From: CAADGL01 sp964643885
GTDB taxonomy: Bacteria > Planctomycetota > Phycisphaerae > UBA1845 > Fen-1342
Length of the DNA: 26,304 bases
Direction of reading: 5' to 3'
Assembly: GCA_964643885.1 (NCBI GenBank)
Contig: CAZXUI010000067.1
Location: forward strand, 1 to 26,304
Shown here in pieces: positions 1 through 7,220 of this stretch (within the stretch, counting starts at the first letter, position 1; every line of letters begins with the position of its first letter). Below the pieces are notes generated by a model that saw only the letters and a list, made by a program, of their open reading frames with translations, had not been told where the DNA came from and made no database searches. A program made the translations under genes and the position numbers.

Positions 1-199
1 GCGGGGGCCGGGAAGGAGGCGGGGGCGCGCCGGGGGGGGGGGGGGGAGTCCGTGGCTGTTGCTGCGCTGGCACCCGGCGGGGCTGAAGCGCTTCACGGCC
101 GGGCGCGATTCTGTTGACGCTTCAGTGGTCGTTGTGTGACGAGCTCGGGGCTGCTGATCTGGTCTTGCGGGCGATGAGAGCAGTGGCCGCAGCACGCGC

Positions 200-1363
200 T
201 CACGGTCCGTCACGCCTTCGTTGCACGCGCTCGTAGACGGCCAGCAGCTCAGCCGCGACGGAGCGCTCGTCGCCCAGGGATCGCGCCCAGGCGGCGGCAC
301 GCTGGCCGAGGGCGCGGCGGCGGGGCGGGTTGTCGAGCAGCGAGCGGATCGCGGCTGCGAGGGCTGCGACGGGGCCCGAGCCGCCGGTTTCGCGCACTGT
401 GCTCGAGTCGGATGCCGAGATAGCGCGGCGAGGATCGCCGATGTCGCAGCCGAACAGCTCGATCCGCCGGTCCGGGCCGGACAGCTCGCGATGGGCGGCG
501 ATGTCGCTGGCGATCACGGGCAGGCCCGCGTACATCGCCTGCAACACCGCGTTCGGCATTCCCTCCGTCTGCGAGGGGAGCGCGAACAGGTCCGCGGCCG
601 AGAGCAGCGGGCCGGTGTCGGGCTGCCAGCCGAGCAGGCGGACCGAGTCGCGAAGGCCCAGCTTCTCCGCGCGACGCTGAATCTCGCTGCGCGTCGGGCC
701 GTCGCCGGCGAGCAGCAGCCGCACGCGCGGGTCGCCGAGGCGGGCGACGGCGTCGAGCAGCAGGTCGAGCCGCTTGACCGGGTCGAACCGGCCGAGCCAG
801 GCGATCGCCAAGTGGTCGTCGCTCAGGGCGAACAGGGCGCGCGCGGCCGGGCGGTCGATCAGCTTCGGTGGATCGAGCGTCGGGGGGATGATGAAGATGC
901 GCTGCGGCGAGCGGCCGAAGCGGCGCTGCACGTGCTCGGCGAGGGTGCGGCTGTTGACGATGTGGCCGTCGTCGCGGGCGGCGGTGAGGCGCTCGAGCCA
1001 CAGGTGCCAGCGGCGCTGGACTTCGATGGTCGCGGTGGAGGTGAGCACGGCGTGGCCGAGGTGGCGGGCGACGAGGCGTGCGGCGAGGTTGGCGTGGGTG
1101 AGCGTCGCGTGGAGCAGGTCGGGGCGAATCGCGGTGAGGCGGGCGCTGAGCCGGCGCAGGGCGAGCAGGTCGCGGGGGGAGCGGGCGTCGCAGGCGAAGG
1201 TGGGGATGCCGAGGCGCTCGAGGTCGTCGCTGACGGGGCCGCGGGGGGCGAGGCAGCCGACGTAGACGTCGACCCCGAGCGCTCGCAGGCCGCGGGCGTA
1301 GGAGGCGATGCGCAGCGGCGCGCCGCCGCGCTGAAGGTCCGTCACCAGCAGGGCCACCCGCAC
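200..1363 (-). CDS. GT4-family glycosyltransferase
   Basis: A 387-residue GT-B glycosyltransferase of family GT4, expected to transfer a sugar from a nucleotide-sugar donor at the cytoplasmic membrane. The N-terminal acceptor domain opens with a short strand and a glycine-rich turn (TDLQRGGAP). The C-terminal donor domain has GRFDPVKR at about 191-198, LLAGDGP at 217-223 and PSQTEGMPNAVLQAM at 263-277. In the usual E-x7-E donor-binding motif the first Glu (E267) is kept but the second is Gln (Q275); some GT4 enzymes tolerate this. The ATG at 1363 gives the standard GT4 beginning and sits 7 nt after the murQ stop, so the two are probably cotranscribed, murQ first. The donor and acceptor cannot be told from sequence; an envelope or exopolysaccharide role is inference. 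Confidence 0.9.
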   Translation of the reverse strand: MRVALLVTDLQRGGAPLRIASYARGLRALGVDVYVGCLAPRGPVSDDLERLGIPTFACDARSPRDLLALRRLSARLTAIRPDLLHATLTHANLAARLVARHLGHAVLTSTATIEVQRRWHLWLERLTAARDDGHIVNSRTLAEHVQRRFGRSPQRIFIIPPTLDPPKLIDRPAARALFALSDDHLAIAWLGRFDPVKRLDLLLDAVARLGDPRVRLLLAGDGPTRSEIQRRAEKLGLRDSVRLLGWQPDTGPLLSAADLFALPSQTEGMPNAVLQAMYAGLPVIASDIAAHRELSGPDRRIELFGCDIGDPRRAISASDSSTVRETGGSGPVAALAAAIRSLLDNPPRRRALGQRAAAWARSLGDERSVAAELLAVYERVQRRRDGP

Positions 1364-1370
1364 GCGGGGC

Positions 1371-2276
1371 TCACTTCGTATCCGCGAGCACGCGCCGCAC
1401 GAAGCCGCCGGCGCGGTCGAGCACGTCGCGAGCGGCCGGGCGGTCGAGCCCGCGATGGTGCATGATGATGGCGGTCTTGACGTGCCATTCGGCGGAGTCG
1501 AGCAGGCGGCGGGCGGCGTCGCGGTCGAGCTCGCAGGCGGTCATGACGGTGCGGATGGCGCGGTCCGTCAGCTTCGCGCAGCCGAGGGCGTTCACGTCGA
1601 CCATCAGGTTCTCGTAGACCTTACCGAGCTGCACCATCGTCAGCGTGCTGACGGTGTTGAGGACCATTTTGGTGGCCAGGCCGGCCTTGAGACGAGTGGA
1701 GCCGGTGAGCACTTCCGGGCCGGTGAGCACGCGGATGGAGATGTCGGCCTCGTCGGGCGCCTGCTCGCGCGGGACGCAGGCGAGGAAGATCGTGGCGGCG
1801 CCGCGGCGGCGGGCGTGGCGGATCGCGCCGCTGACGAAGGGCGTTGTGCCGCCGGTGGCGATTCCGAAGACGACGTCGCGCTCGGAAAGTCCGCGGCGGT
1901 CGAGCTCGGCGGCCGCGGCGTCGGGGTCGTCTTCTGCCTGCTCGACGCTGCGCTTGAGGGCCTCGTCGCCGCCGGCGATGACGCCCTGGATCATCTGCGG
2001 ATCGGAAAGGAATGTCGGAGGACACTCGGCCGCGTCGAGCACGCCGAGCCGGCCGCTGGTGCCCGCGCCGACGTAGAAGAGCCGGCCGCCGCGGGCGAGT
2101 GCGGCGACGATGCGTCCGATAGCGGCGATGATCTGGGGCTTGGCCGCGGCGACGGCGGGGGCGATCTTCGCGTCCTCGGCGTTGATCGTGTCGAAGGCCT
2201 CTTCGAGCGAGGCGGCGTCGAGGGCGCGGCTGGCGTGGTTCCGTCTCTCGGTGTCGAGATGTCCGCGGTCGTGCAT
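1371..2276 (-). CDS. murQ: N-acetylmuramic acid 6-phosphate etherase
   Basis: MurQ cleaves the D-lactyl ether of MurNAc-6-phosphate, giving GlcNAc-6-phosphate and D-lactate, a cytoplasmic step of peptidoglycan recycling. The 301-residue length is normal. The N-terminus carries a LDTERRNHAS version of the family's LxTExRNxxS motif. The SIS domain shows GAGTSGRLGVLDAAECPPTF at about 70-89, with E84 corresponding to the catalytic Glu of E. coli MurQ (E83). The acidic segment VEQAEDD at 111-117 holds the likely second catalytic Glu (E115, E. coli E114). GIATGGTTP is the second sugar-phosphate-binding loop. The ATG at 2276 has no strong Shine-Dalgarno, but the protein begins where the family does. 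It is followed after 7 nt by the GT4 gene. No MurNAc kinase or anhydro-MurNAc kinase gene is in view. Confidence 0.96.
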   Translation of the reverse strand: MHDRGHLDTERRNHASRALDAASLEEAFDTINAEDAKIAPAVAAAKPQIIAAIGRIVAALARGGRLFYVGAGTSGRLGVLDAAECPPTFLSDPQMIQGVIAGGDEALKRSVEQAEDDPDAAAAELDRRGLSERDVVFGIATGGTTPFVSGAIRHARRRGAATIFLACVPREQAPDEADISIRVLTGPEVLTGSTRLKAGLATKMVLNTVSTLTMVQLGKVYENLMVDVNALGCAKLTDRAIRTVMTACELDRDAARRLLDSAEWHVKTAIIMHHRGLDRPAARDVLDRAGGFVRRVLADTK

Positions 2277-2491
2277 AGTCTCGGGCTCAGCGTATCCGAG
2301 CGATCGGGCGGGGAAAAGCGTCGCGGAGGCGGGGAGCGGCGCGGCCGGGCCGGGTGAGCGGGGCGGTTGGCCGGGACCGGGAGCGATTCTGGGCCGGGGG
2401 TTTGGGATGGCGCAAGCATTGGCGCCAGCGGGGGCTACGGAAGAGGGCCTCTCCGGGAGCGATCACGGGCCGTTTTTGCAGCGGTTTTTCG

Positions 2492-2521
2492 TTGACTTTG
2501 GGTTGGCCGCCGGCCTATATT
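2492..2521 (+). promoter_or_regulatory. Sigma70-like promoter of the PEP-CTERM gene
   Basis: TTGACT (2492-2497), an 18-nt spacer, then TATATT (2516-2521). This AT-rich patch stands out in GC-rich surroundings. It would start RNA near 2528, giving a leader of about 48 nt before the ATG at 2576. It is the clearest housekeeping-type promoter in the window. Confidence 0.65.
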
Positions 2522-2575
2522 GACCTTCAGTCAGGCATTTCACGCGTACGTCGCTCGAATGGAGGAGGAAGATCC

Positions 2576-3271
2576 ATGCGACGTGATATCCGCAATGGAT
2601 TCGCGGCCGGCGCTGTCGCTGCATTTCTGTTTTTTTCCAGCAATGTGATGGCGGACACGGTCGTTCTGGGGAACTCCGGGTGGGAAGCTTCGTGGGATAG
2701 TTCGCTCGATCCGTACGTCGAGATCATCGTGGACCTGGTGACGCCGGACGCGGTGTTTATTCAGAAGGCGGCGGAGTTCATTCAGCCGCCCGGGCCGGGT
2801 GGATTCCCGTCGATTGCGATCACCTTCCGTCAGATCGACGCCAACGCGGTGTCGCAGATCGTGATCAATGACGAGATCATCACGAACTCGACCGGGTTCG
2901 ATTGGACGGATTTTCATTTCGAGCTGATCGACGGGTTGGACGCGGTGTTCAATCGCGTGCTGACCGATGGTTCGGCGGGCGGCAACGGGTTCAATACGTC
3001 GCCGTTCGACAATCAGACCTGGTCGGCGGATTTGCAGGCGCTGACGGTGGACGGTTTCGGGCTCGGGCCGGGCGGGTCGGATGCGATCGTGCCGAGCGGG
3101 TCGACCTGGTTCCCGGGCGGCGGGGCGGCGGACGGCGAGTTGTATATCGACGTCGTGCCGCAGCCGCAGGCGCCGTTCACAGTTTTCACGTTCAAGGAAA
3201 CGCCGACGCCGGAGCCGGCGTCGCTGGTGCTGTTGGCGCTGGGGGGCCTTCTGGCGGTGCGGAGGCGCTGA
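2576..3271 (+). CDS. PEP-CTERM sorting domain protein
   Basis: A 231-residue exported protein. The start is set by a strong Shine-Dalgarno (GGAGGAGGAA, 2561-2570) five bases before the ATG; the frame stays open upstream but that part lies across the promoter. Residues 1-26 form a signal peptide with an Ala-Val-Ala-Ala-Phe-Leu-Phe-Phe core and a cut near VMA-DT. The body is acidic and rich in Asp, Asn, Gly and aromatic residues, suggesting beta structure; I recognise no enzymatic motif. The C-terminus is a textbook PEP-CTERM signal: TPEPASLVLLALGGLLAVRRR, that is PEP, a hydrophobic helix and a terminal Arg cluster. Such proteins are known to be processed by an exosortase during export to the surface or matrix. 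No exosortase gene is in this window. The molecular function is unknown. Confidence 0.88.
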   Translation: MRRDIRNGFAAGAVAAFLFFSSNVMADTVVLGNSGWEASWDSSLDPYVEIIVDLVTPDAVFIQKAAEFIQPPGPGGFPSIAITFRQIDANAVSQIVINDEIITNSTGFDWTDFHFELIDGLDAVFNRVLTDGSAGGNGFNTSPFDNQTWSADLQALTVDGFGLGPGGSDAIVPSGSTWFPGGGAADGELYIDVVPQPQAPFTVFTFKETPTPEPASLVLLALGGLLAVRRR

Positions 3272-3324
3272 GGCGCTGAGACGCGGAGTGCGATCCGCTT
3301 ATCCGGTATTCGCGAACCCCATCC

Positions 3325-3356
3325 GCGGCCGATTGCTCTGACGGGCAATTGGCCGC
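3325..3356 (+). terminator. Hairpin after the PEP-CTERM gene
   Basis: GCGGCCGATTGC (3325-3336), an 8-nt loop, then GCAATTGGCCGC (3345-3356). The 12-bp stem has one G-T type mismatch. There is no T-tract, only a weak GTGTGTTTA after it, so intrinsic termination is uncertain. Its place 54 nt after the stop codon fits a 3' end or RNA-stabilising structure. Confidence 0.45.
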
Positions 3357-3424
3357 GTGTGTTTACGCGGCCGTGTTCGTTCTGACGGCCGCTTGTGTTT
3401 TGGCGGCCGCGTGCGTTCGTTCGA
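3351..3424. repeat. Imperfect tandem duplication, unit about 36 nt
   Basis: Two adjacent units, about 3351-3386 and 3389-3424, share the pattern GGCCGC-TGTGTTT-GCGGCCG-GT-CGTTC with several differences. The first unit overlaps the right arm of the preceding hairpin. It lies in the 289-nt stretch between the PEP-CTERM gene and the small protein gene at 3561, where I see no other gene. Confidence 0.4.
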
Positions 3425-3560
3425 TAGCGTGCTTGTAGCGGCGGCGCGGCCAGGCGGGGCGCGTGCCGGGACACTTTCTGCGGGCGTAGAATGGCGTCGG
3501 CCGGCGGGGTCGGCCGGTCCGGCGCGATCGGGCGCTCAATTCAGCGCAGGGAGATTCAGC

Positions 3561-3686
3561 ATGATCGATCTGAATGGTTCGTTCTCCGGCTTCGTGTCGT
3601 CGCTGTTCGGTTTGATCAGCGAGGTGTTGGAGGGGGTGTTCAATCTGCTGTCGACGATCCTGGATTCGATCGAGGTCGGTTTCTAG
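3561..3686 (+). CDS. Small amphipathic protein, 41 residues, unknown
   Basis: A 41-codon gene with its own Shine-Dalgarno, AGGGAG at 3548-3553, seven bases before the ATG. The product begins MIDLNGSFSGFVSS, runs through LFGLISEVLEGVFNLLSTI and ends LDSIEVGF. From about residue 8 on it shows hydrophobic residues spaced by three or four with three Glu and one Asp on the other face, so one long amphipathic helix is likely. There is no Cys, Lys or Arg and the net charge is negative. Codons prefer G or C in third position as in neighbouring genes. A longer reading of the frame from 3357 is unsupported because it translates the repeat tract. It lies 80 nt before the ubiX operon and could be its first gene. 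I do not recognise the family; a membrane-surface or self-assembling peptide is a guess. Confidence 0.6.
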   Translation: MIDLNGSFSGFVSSLFGLISEVLEGVFNLLSTILDSIEVGF

Positions 3687-3766
3687 GGGTCGGCGGCGTT
3701 GCGGGCGGCCTGCGGGGGTGGCGGCGTGGTTGCGGGCCGGGCGGGGGGTGGTAGCATAGTTGCCGC

Positions 3767-5713
3767 ATGACAGATCTGCCGGCCGAATCGAGCGCCGTCG
3801 CGCCGCTATCCGGCCCGGAGGGAAGTTCGGACGAGCCGCAGCGGCTGGCGGTCGAGCGGGAATCGAGTGCGGGCGTCCCGGTCGGGGAGATCGGGGAGGC
3901 CGCGCCTGCCATCGTCGACGTCTGGTCGCGGACGGAGCCGAAGTACCGCACACGGGCGATCGCGCTGTTGGTCCTTAACTTCTGTCTGTTCTGCGGGTTG
4001 TGCGTCTTTACGCACTGGCTGCACGTGGCCAGGCCGTTCGATTTCTCGTGGGAGAGCTACGTTGCGCCGGCGCGTGTGTGGGGCCGCGAGACCCAGAATC
4101 TCAACGACTTCGTGCTCTATCCGATCAGCGTGATCCGCACGCCCATGCACGCGATCGTGCTGGGCCTGCTGATGGCTTCGACGGTCGCGGTGCCGATCGT
4201 GGTGGCGATTCTGTACCGGTTCCCGAGCGCGCTGCCGTTCATCGCGGCGGTGGCGGCGTTTGCGCATCTGCCGTGGATGGCGGTGACGCTGCTGGGCAGC
4301 TGCATTCTGGCGGCGGTGCCGCCGTTTCGGATGCAGTTTCGGTACGGATCGGCGCTGGTCGCGATGCTGCCGGTGCTGCTGTATCTGTACCTGGCGACGC
4401 GCGGCACGCCGGACCAGGCGGCGCTGTATGCCTCGCCGGCGGAGCGGTCGCTGCTGGCGGCGCCGTGGGTGCTGGCGATTCTGGCGGCGTGTGCGATGAT
4501 GGCCACGGTGCTGCTGATCTCGCGGGCGGTGAATTACCGGCCGGGGGCGGTGGCGCCGGTCGTCGCGGTCATGTTCGTGATTCCGGTGGCGCTGTTCCAT
4601 CTCGCTGTGGGGGTCGACGAGCTGTACTACCGCATTCTGGAGGTGCAGTACGGGCCGCGGAGCGAGCGTTTCGAGCCGGTGCATGACGCCCGGCCGGAGA
4701 TAAGGGAGCTGCTGTTCGAGGTTGATCCGCCGCTGTACAACCAGTTTTTCATGGAGGCGTGGTCGGGCGAGCGCGACAGTTTCAAGCAGGCCGTGTGGTA
4801 CGGGATGCTGGTGCGGTTTCTGAGCCAGCGGGCCGAAGCGTTCGATGCCTGCAAGTATTTTCTGATCGACCATCCGGAGAGCCGCTACGTTCCCAATGTG
4901 CTCTATATGCAGGCGCGGATTCTGGACACGCGGCTGGATGAGCGGAAGCTGGTCGCGACGGAAGGGCCGCCGACGCGCGAGCTGTACACTGATTTTCCGC
5001 ATGTTCAATCCGAGGTGCCGTGGCGGCAGCTTGTGGATCACTATCCGGACTCGCCGCTGGTGCTGGCCGGGGGCGTGCGGCTGGCGCAGCTTCACCTGCG
5101 TCGCGGTGAGATCGACGAGGCGGTCGCGCGGCTTCAGCAGGTCAAGGCGCGGGCCAAGGCGCTGGTCGACGCCAGCGCGGCCACGCAGCCGGCGCGGGGG
5201 CTGCTCGATCCGGCCCCGCCGGAGAGCAGCCTGCGTTTCGAGCCCGAGCCGTACGTGGTCGAGGCGGACCGATTGCTGGAGCTGATCCGCGCGAACCGCG
5301 ACGACCCGCAATTCGGCGATCAGCCGCTGGTGGACCTGGCCGGGCTGGACTCGCATCGTCCCGCGTACGAGCAACAGCTTCTGTCGCTGGCGCACCGCTA
5401 CGAGGGCGGTCTGCTCTACGATAATCTGCTGGTGGTCTGGGCGAACGCGCTTCCGGAAGGCCGCCAGGCCGAAGTGCTGGACCAGATCGTGCGCAGCTTT
5501 CCGGAAGGCGACGCCCGGGCGGAGGCGCTGTTCCGGCTGGCCCGGCTGGAGCTTCAGGCCGGGATGTCGGGCGATGCAGAGCGCGGCGCCCGCGGGCTGG
5601 GCCGACTGCGGGAGCTGGTTCAGCGCTATGCGGACACGAGCTGGGGGCGGCTGGCGACGCAGCGGCTGGCCGGCCTCGAGGCCAGGAGCCCGGAAACGGT
5701 GGCCGGATCGTGA
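3767..5713 (+). CDS. Membrane protein with TPR-like C-terminal domain
   Basis: A 648-residue protein of unknown function. A polar N-terminus of about 60 residues, presumably cytoplasmic, precedes six or seven hydrophobic segments near 64-84, 128-150, 154-186 (one or two), 196-211, 229-252 and 261-282. From about 330 onwards the protein is soluble and helical, with TPR-like pieces such as QAVWYGMLVRFLSQRAEAFDA, LAGGVRLAQLHLRRGEIDEA and AEALFRLARLELQAG. Repeats of this kind (compare BamD- and CpoB-type TPRs) usually hold partner proteins. The ATG at 3767 lacks a good Shine-Dalgarno. Its TGA overlaps the GTG start of ubiX in a GTGA, so translation is probably coupled. Nothing suggests catalysis; a scaffold or assembly role in the envelope is inference. 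Confidence 0.85.
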   Translation: MTDLPAESSAVAPLSGPEGSSDEPQRLAVERESSAGVPVGEIGEAAPAIVDVWSRTEPKYRTRAIALLVLNFCLFCGLCVFTHWLHVARPFDFSWESYVAPARVWGRETQNLNDFVLYPISVIRTPMHAIVLGLLMASTVAVPIVVAILYRFPSALPFIAAVAAFAHLPWMAVTLLGSCILAAVPPFRMQFRYGSALVAMLPVLLYLYLATRGTPDQAALYASPAERSLLAAPWVLAILAACAMMATVLLISRAVNYRPGAVAPVVAVMFVIPVALFHLAVGVDELYYRILEVQYGPRSERFEPVHDARPEIRELLFEVDPPLYNQFFMEAWSGERDSFKQAVWYGMLVRFLSQRAEAFDACKYFLIDHPESRYVPNVLYMQARILDTRLDERKLVATEGPPTRELYTDFPHVQSEVPWRQLVDHYPDSPLVLAGGVRLAQLHLRRGEIDEAVARLQQVKARAKALVDASAATQPARGLLDPAPPESSLRFEPEPYVVEADRLLELIRANRDDPQFGDQPLVDLAGLDSHRPAYEQQLLSLAHRYEGGLLYDNLLVVWANALPEGRQAEVLDQIVRSFPEGDARAEALFRLARLELQAGMSGDAERGARGLGRLRELVQRYADTSWGRLATQRLAGLEARSPETVAGS

Positions 5714-6339
5714 AACAGATCGTCCTCGCAGTGACCGGGGCCAGCGGCGCTCCTTACGCGCAACGCCTGACGCAGTGCCTGCTCGAGCACGATGTGCACG
5801 TGCACCTGGTGGTGACGCCGGCGGCGCGCGAGGTGATCGCCGATGAGCTGGACATCCGGCGGTTCACGCTGGAGGCGTGGGTGGGCCGCGAGGCGGAGAC
5901 GATCACGCTCTATTCGCATCGCAACGTGGGGGCGCGGATCGCGAGCGGGTCGTTCCTGACGGCGGGGATGGTGATCTGTCCGTGCAGCAGCCACTCGCTG
6001 GCGGCGGTGGCGAGCGGGCTGGGGGATAATCTGGTGACGCGGGCGGCGATGGTGACGCTCAAGGAAGCGCGGCGGCTGATACTCGTGCCGCGCGAGATGC
6101 CGATCAGCCAGATCGAGATCGAGAACATGCTGCGGCTGAGCCGGGCGGGAGCGATCATCTGTCCGGCGTCGCCGGGCTTCTACATGCGGCCGACGCGGGT
6201 CGAGGCGCTGGTGGACTTCGTAGTGGGGCGGGTGCTGGACCTGCTGGGGTTGCCGCACGATCTGCGGACGCGCTGGAATCCCGATCGCTCTGCGCGCGGC
6301 GGGGCGGAGGGCGGCCGGGGCGACGAGGTGATGCGGTGA
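5710..6339 (+). CDS. ubiX: Flavin prenyltransferase UbiX
   Basis: UbiX joins a dimethylallyl group to reduced FMN to make prenylated FMN, the cofactor of UbiD-type decarboxylases. All family landmarks are present in 209 residues: TGASGAPY near the N-terminus (FMN phosphate loop), CPCSSHSLAAVASGLGDNL, TLKEARRLILVPREMP with the conserved Lys and the Arg-Glu pair, IENMLRLSRAGA, and PASPGFYMRP with the conserved Tyr. The usual VPRETP is VPREMP here. The last 20 residues, rich in Gly, Arg and Glu, extend past the family core. The start is the GTG at 5710 inside the previous gene's TGA. The next gene is a UbiA-type prenyltransferase, so the likely pathway is quinone synthesis; in the futalosine menaquinone route the equivalents are called MqnM and MqnP. 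No UbiD partner is in the window. Confidence 0.95.
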   Translation: MKQIVLAVTGASGAPYAQRLTQCLLEHDVHVHLVVTPAAREVIADELDIRRFTLEAWVGREAETITLYSHRNVGARIASGSFLTAGMVICPCSSHSLAAVASGLGDNLVTRAAMVTLKEARRLILVPREMPISQIEIENMLRLSRAGAIICPASPGFYMRPTRVEALVDFVVGRVLDLLGLPHDLRTRWNPDRSARGGAEGGRGDEVMR

Positions 6340-7220
6340 GCTCGCCGCCCGGAGTCGTACGGACGTGGGCCGAGATGATCAAGTTCGGCCACTCGGTCTT
6401 CGCGCTGCCGTATGCCGTGCTGGCGCTGTTCCTGGCGAGCCGGCCGGGGCTGCCGCAGATATCGCACGTTGTGCTGATCGTGCTGTGCATGGTGGCGGCG
6501 CGGAGCGCGGCGATGACGTTCAACCGGATCGCGGACGCGGCGCTCGATGCGCGCAATCCGCGCACGGCGAGGCGGGCGATTCCGGCCGGGGCGATCTCGA
6601 TGCGGGCCGCGTGGGGGTTCTTTCTGGGCAATGCGGCCTTGTTCGTGCTGGGCTGTGCGGGGTTCTGGCTGGTGCACGGCAATCCGTGGCCGATTCTGCT
6701 GGCGCTGCCCGTGCTGGGGCTGCTGTGCGGATATTCGTACACGAAGCGGTTTACGCGCTGGTCGCACGTCGTGCTCGGCGCGGCGATCGCGCTGTCACCG
6801 GTGGCCACGTGGATCGCAATCAGTCCGCAGACGCTGGGAGCGGCGGCGTGGCTGCTGATGGTTGCGGTGACGTTCTGGATCGCCGGGTTCGACCTGATCT
6901 ATGCGTGTCAGGACGTGGAATTCGACCGGCAGGCGGGGCTCAGGAGCGTGCCGGCGATGATGGGCGTGGCGGCGGCGCTGTGGATGGCGCGCGGGTTTCA
7001 CGTGGTCACGATCGCGGCGCTGCTCGCCGTGGGGCAGGTGGCGGGGCTGGGCTGGCTCTATCTTGCGGGCGTGGCGATCGTCGCGCTGCTGCTGGCAGTT
7101 GAGAATGCGATCGTGCGTCCGAACGATCTGAGCCGGGTGAACGTGGCCTTTTTCACACTCAACGGCGTCGTCAGCCTGGTGCTGGGCGGGCTGGGCGTTG
7201 CGGATGTCGTCCTGTCGTGA
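6336..7220 (+). CDS. UbiA-family polyprenyltransferase (MqnP-like)
   Basis: A 294-residue integral membrane enzyme of the UbiA superfamily, which attaches a polyprenyl chain to an aromatic acid using two Mg-binding Asp motifs. The first motif is FNRIADAALDARNPRT at about 61-76 (NRxxDxxxD form) and the second is DLIYACQDVEFDRQAGLRS at about 187-205. The QDxxFDxxxGLxSxP wording and the NPRTxxR sequence are typical of the 4-hydroxybenzoate octaprenyltransferase-like branch that contains MqnP of the futalosine pathway. About eight or nine hydrophobic segments surround them. The GTG at 6336 overlaps the ubiX stop in a GTGA. Pairing with ubiX favours menaquinone synthesis over haem or chlorophyll side chains, but substrate choice is inferred. 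I leave the symbol blank because ubiA and mqnP cannot be separated safely here. Confidence 0.9.
   Translation: MSSPPGVVRTWAEMIKFGHSVFALPYAVLALFLASRPGLPQISHVVLIVLCMVAARSAAMTFNRIADAALDARNPRTARRAIPAGAISMRAAWGFFLGNAALFVLGCAGFWLVHGNPWPILLALPVLGLLCGYSYTKRFTRWSHVVLGAAIALSPVATWIAISPQTLGAAAWLLMVAVTFWIAGFDLIYACQDVEFDRQAGLRSVPAMMGVAAALWMARGFHVVTIAALLAVGQVAGLGWLYLAGVAIVALLLAVENAIVRPNDLSRVNVAFFTLNGVVSLVLGGLGVADVVLS

Noticed and set aside
1..199. Possible gene end or structure left of the GT4 gene
   Set aside because: No frame shows protein-like sequence. CCCGGC (73-78) and GCCGGG (98-103) can pair, but the stem is short and without a T-run.
2354..2575. Upstream extension of the PEP-CTERM protein
   Set aside because: It covers the promoter, and a strong Shine-Dalgarno sets the start at 2576.
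2576..3271. Exosortase partner for the PEP-CTERM protein
   Set aside because: None of the membrane proteins here shows the exosortase Cys/Arg/His pattern, so the enzyme must be encoded elsewhere.
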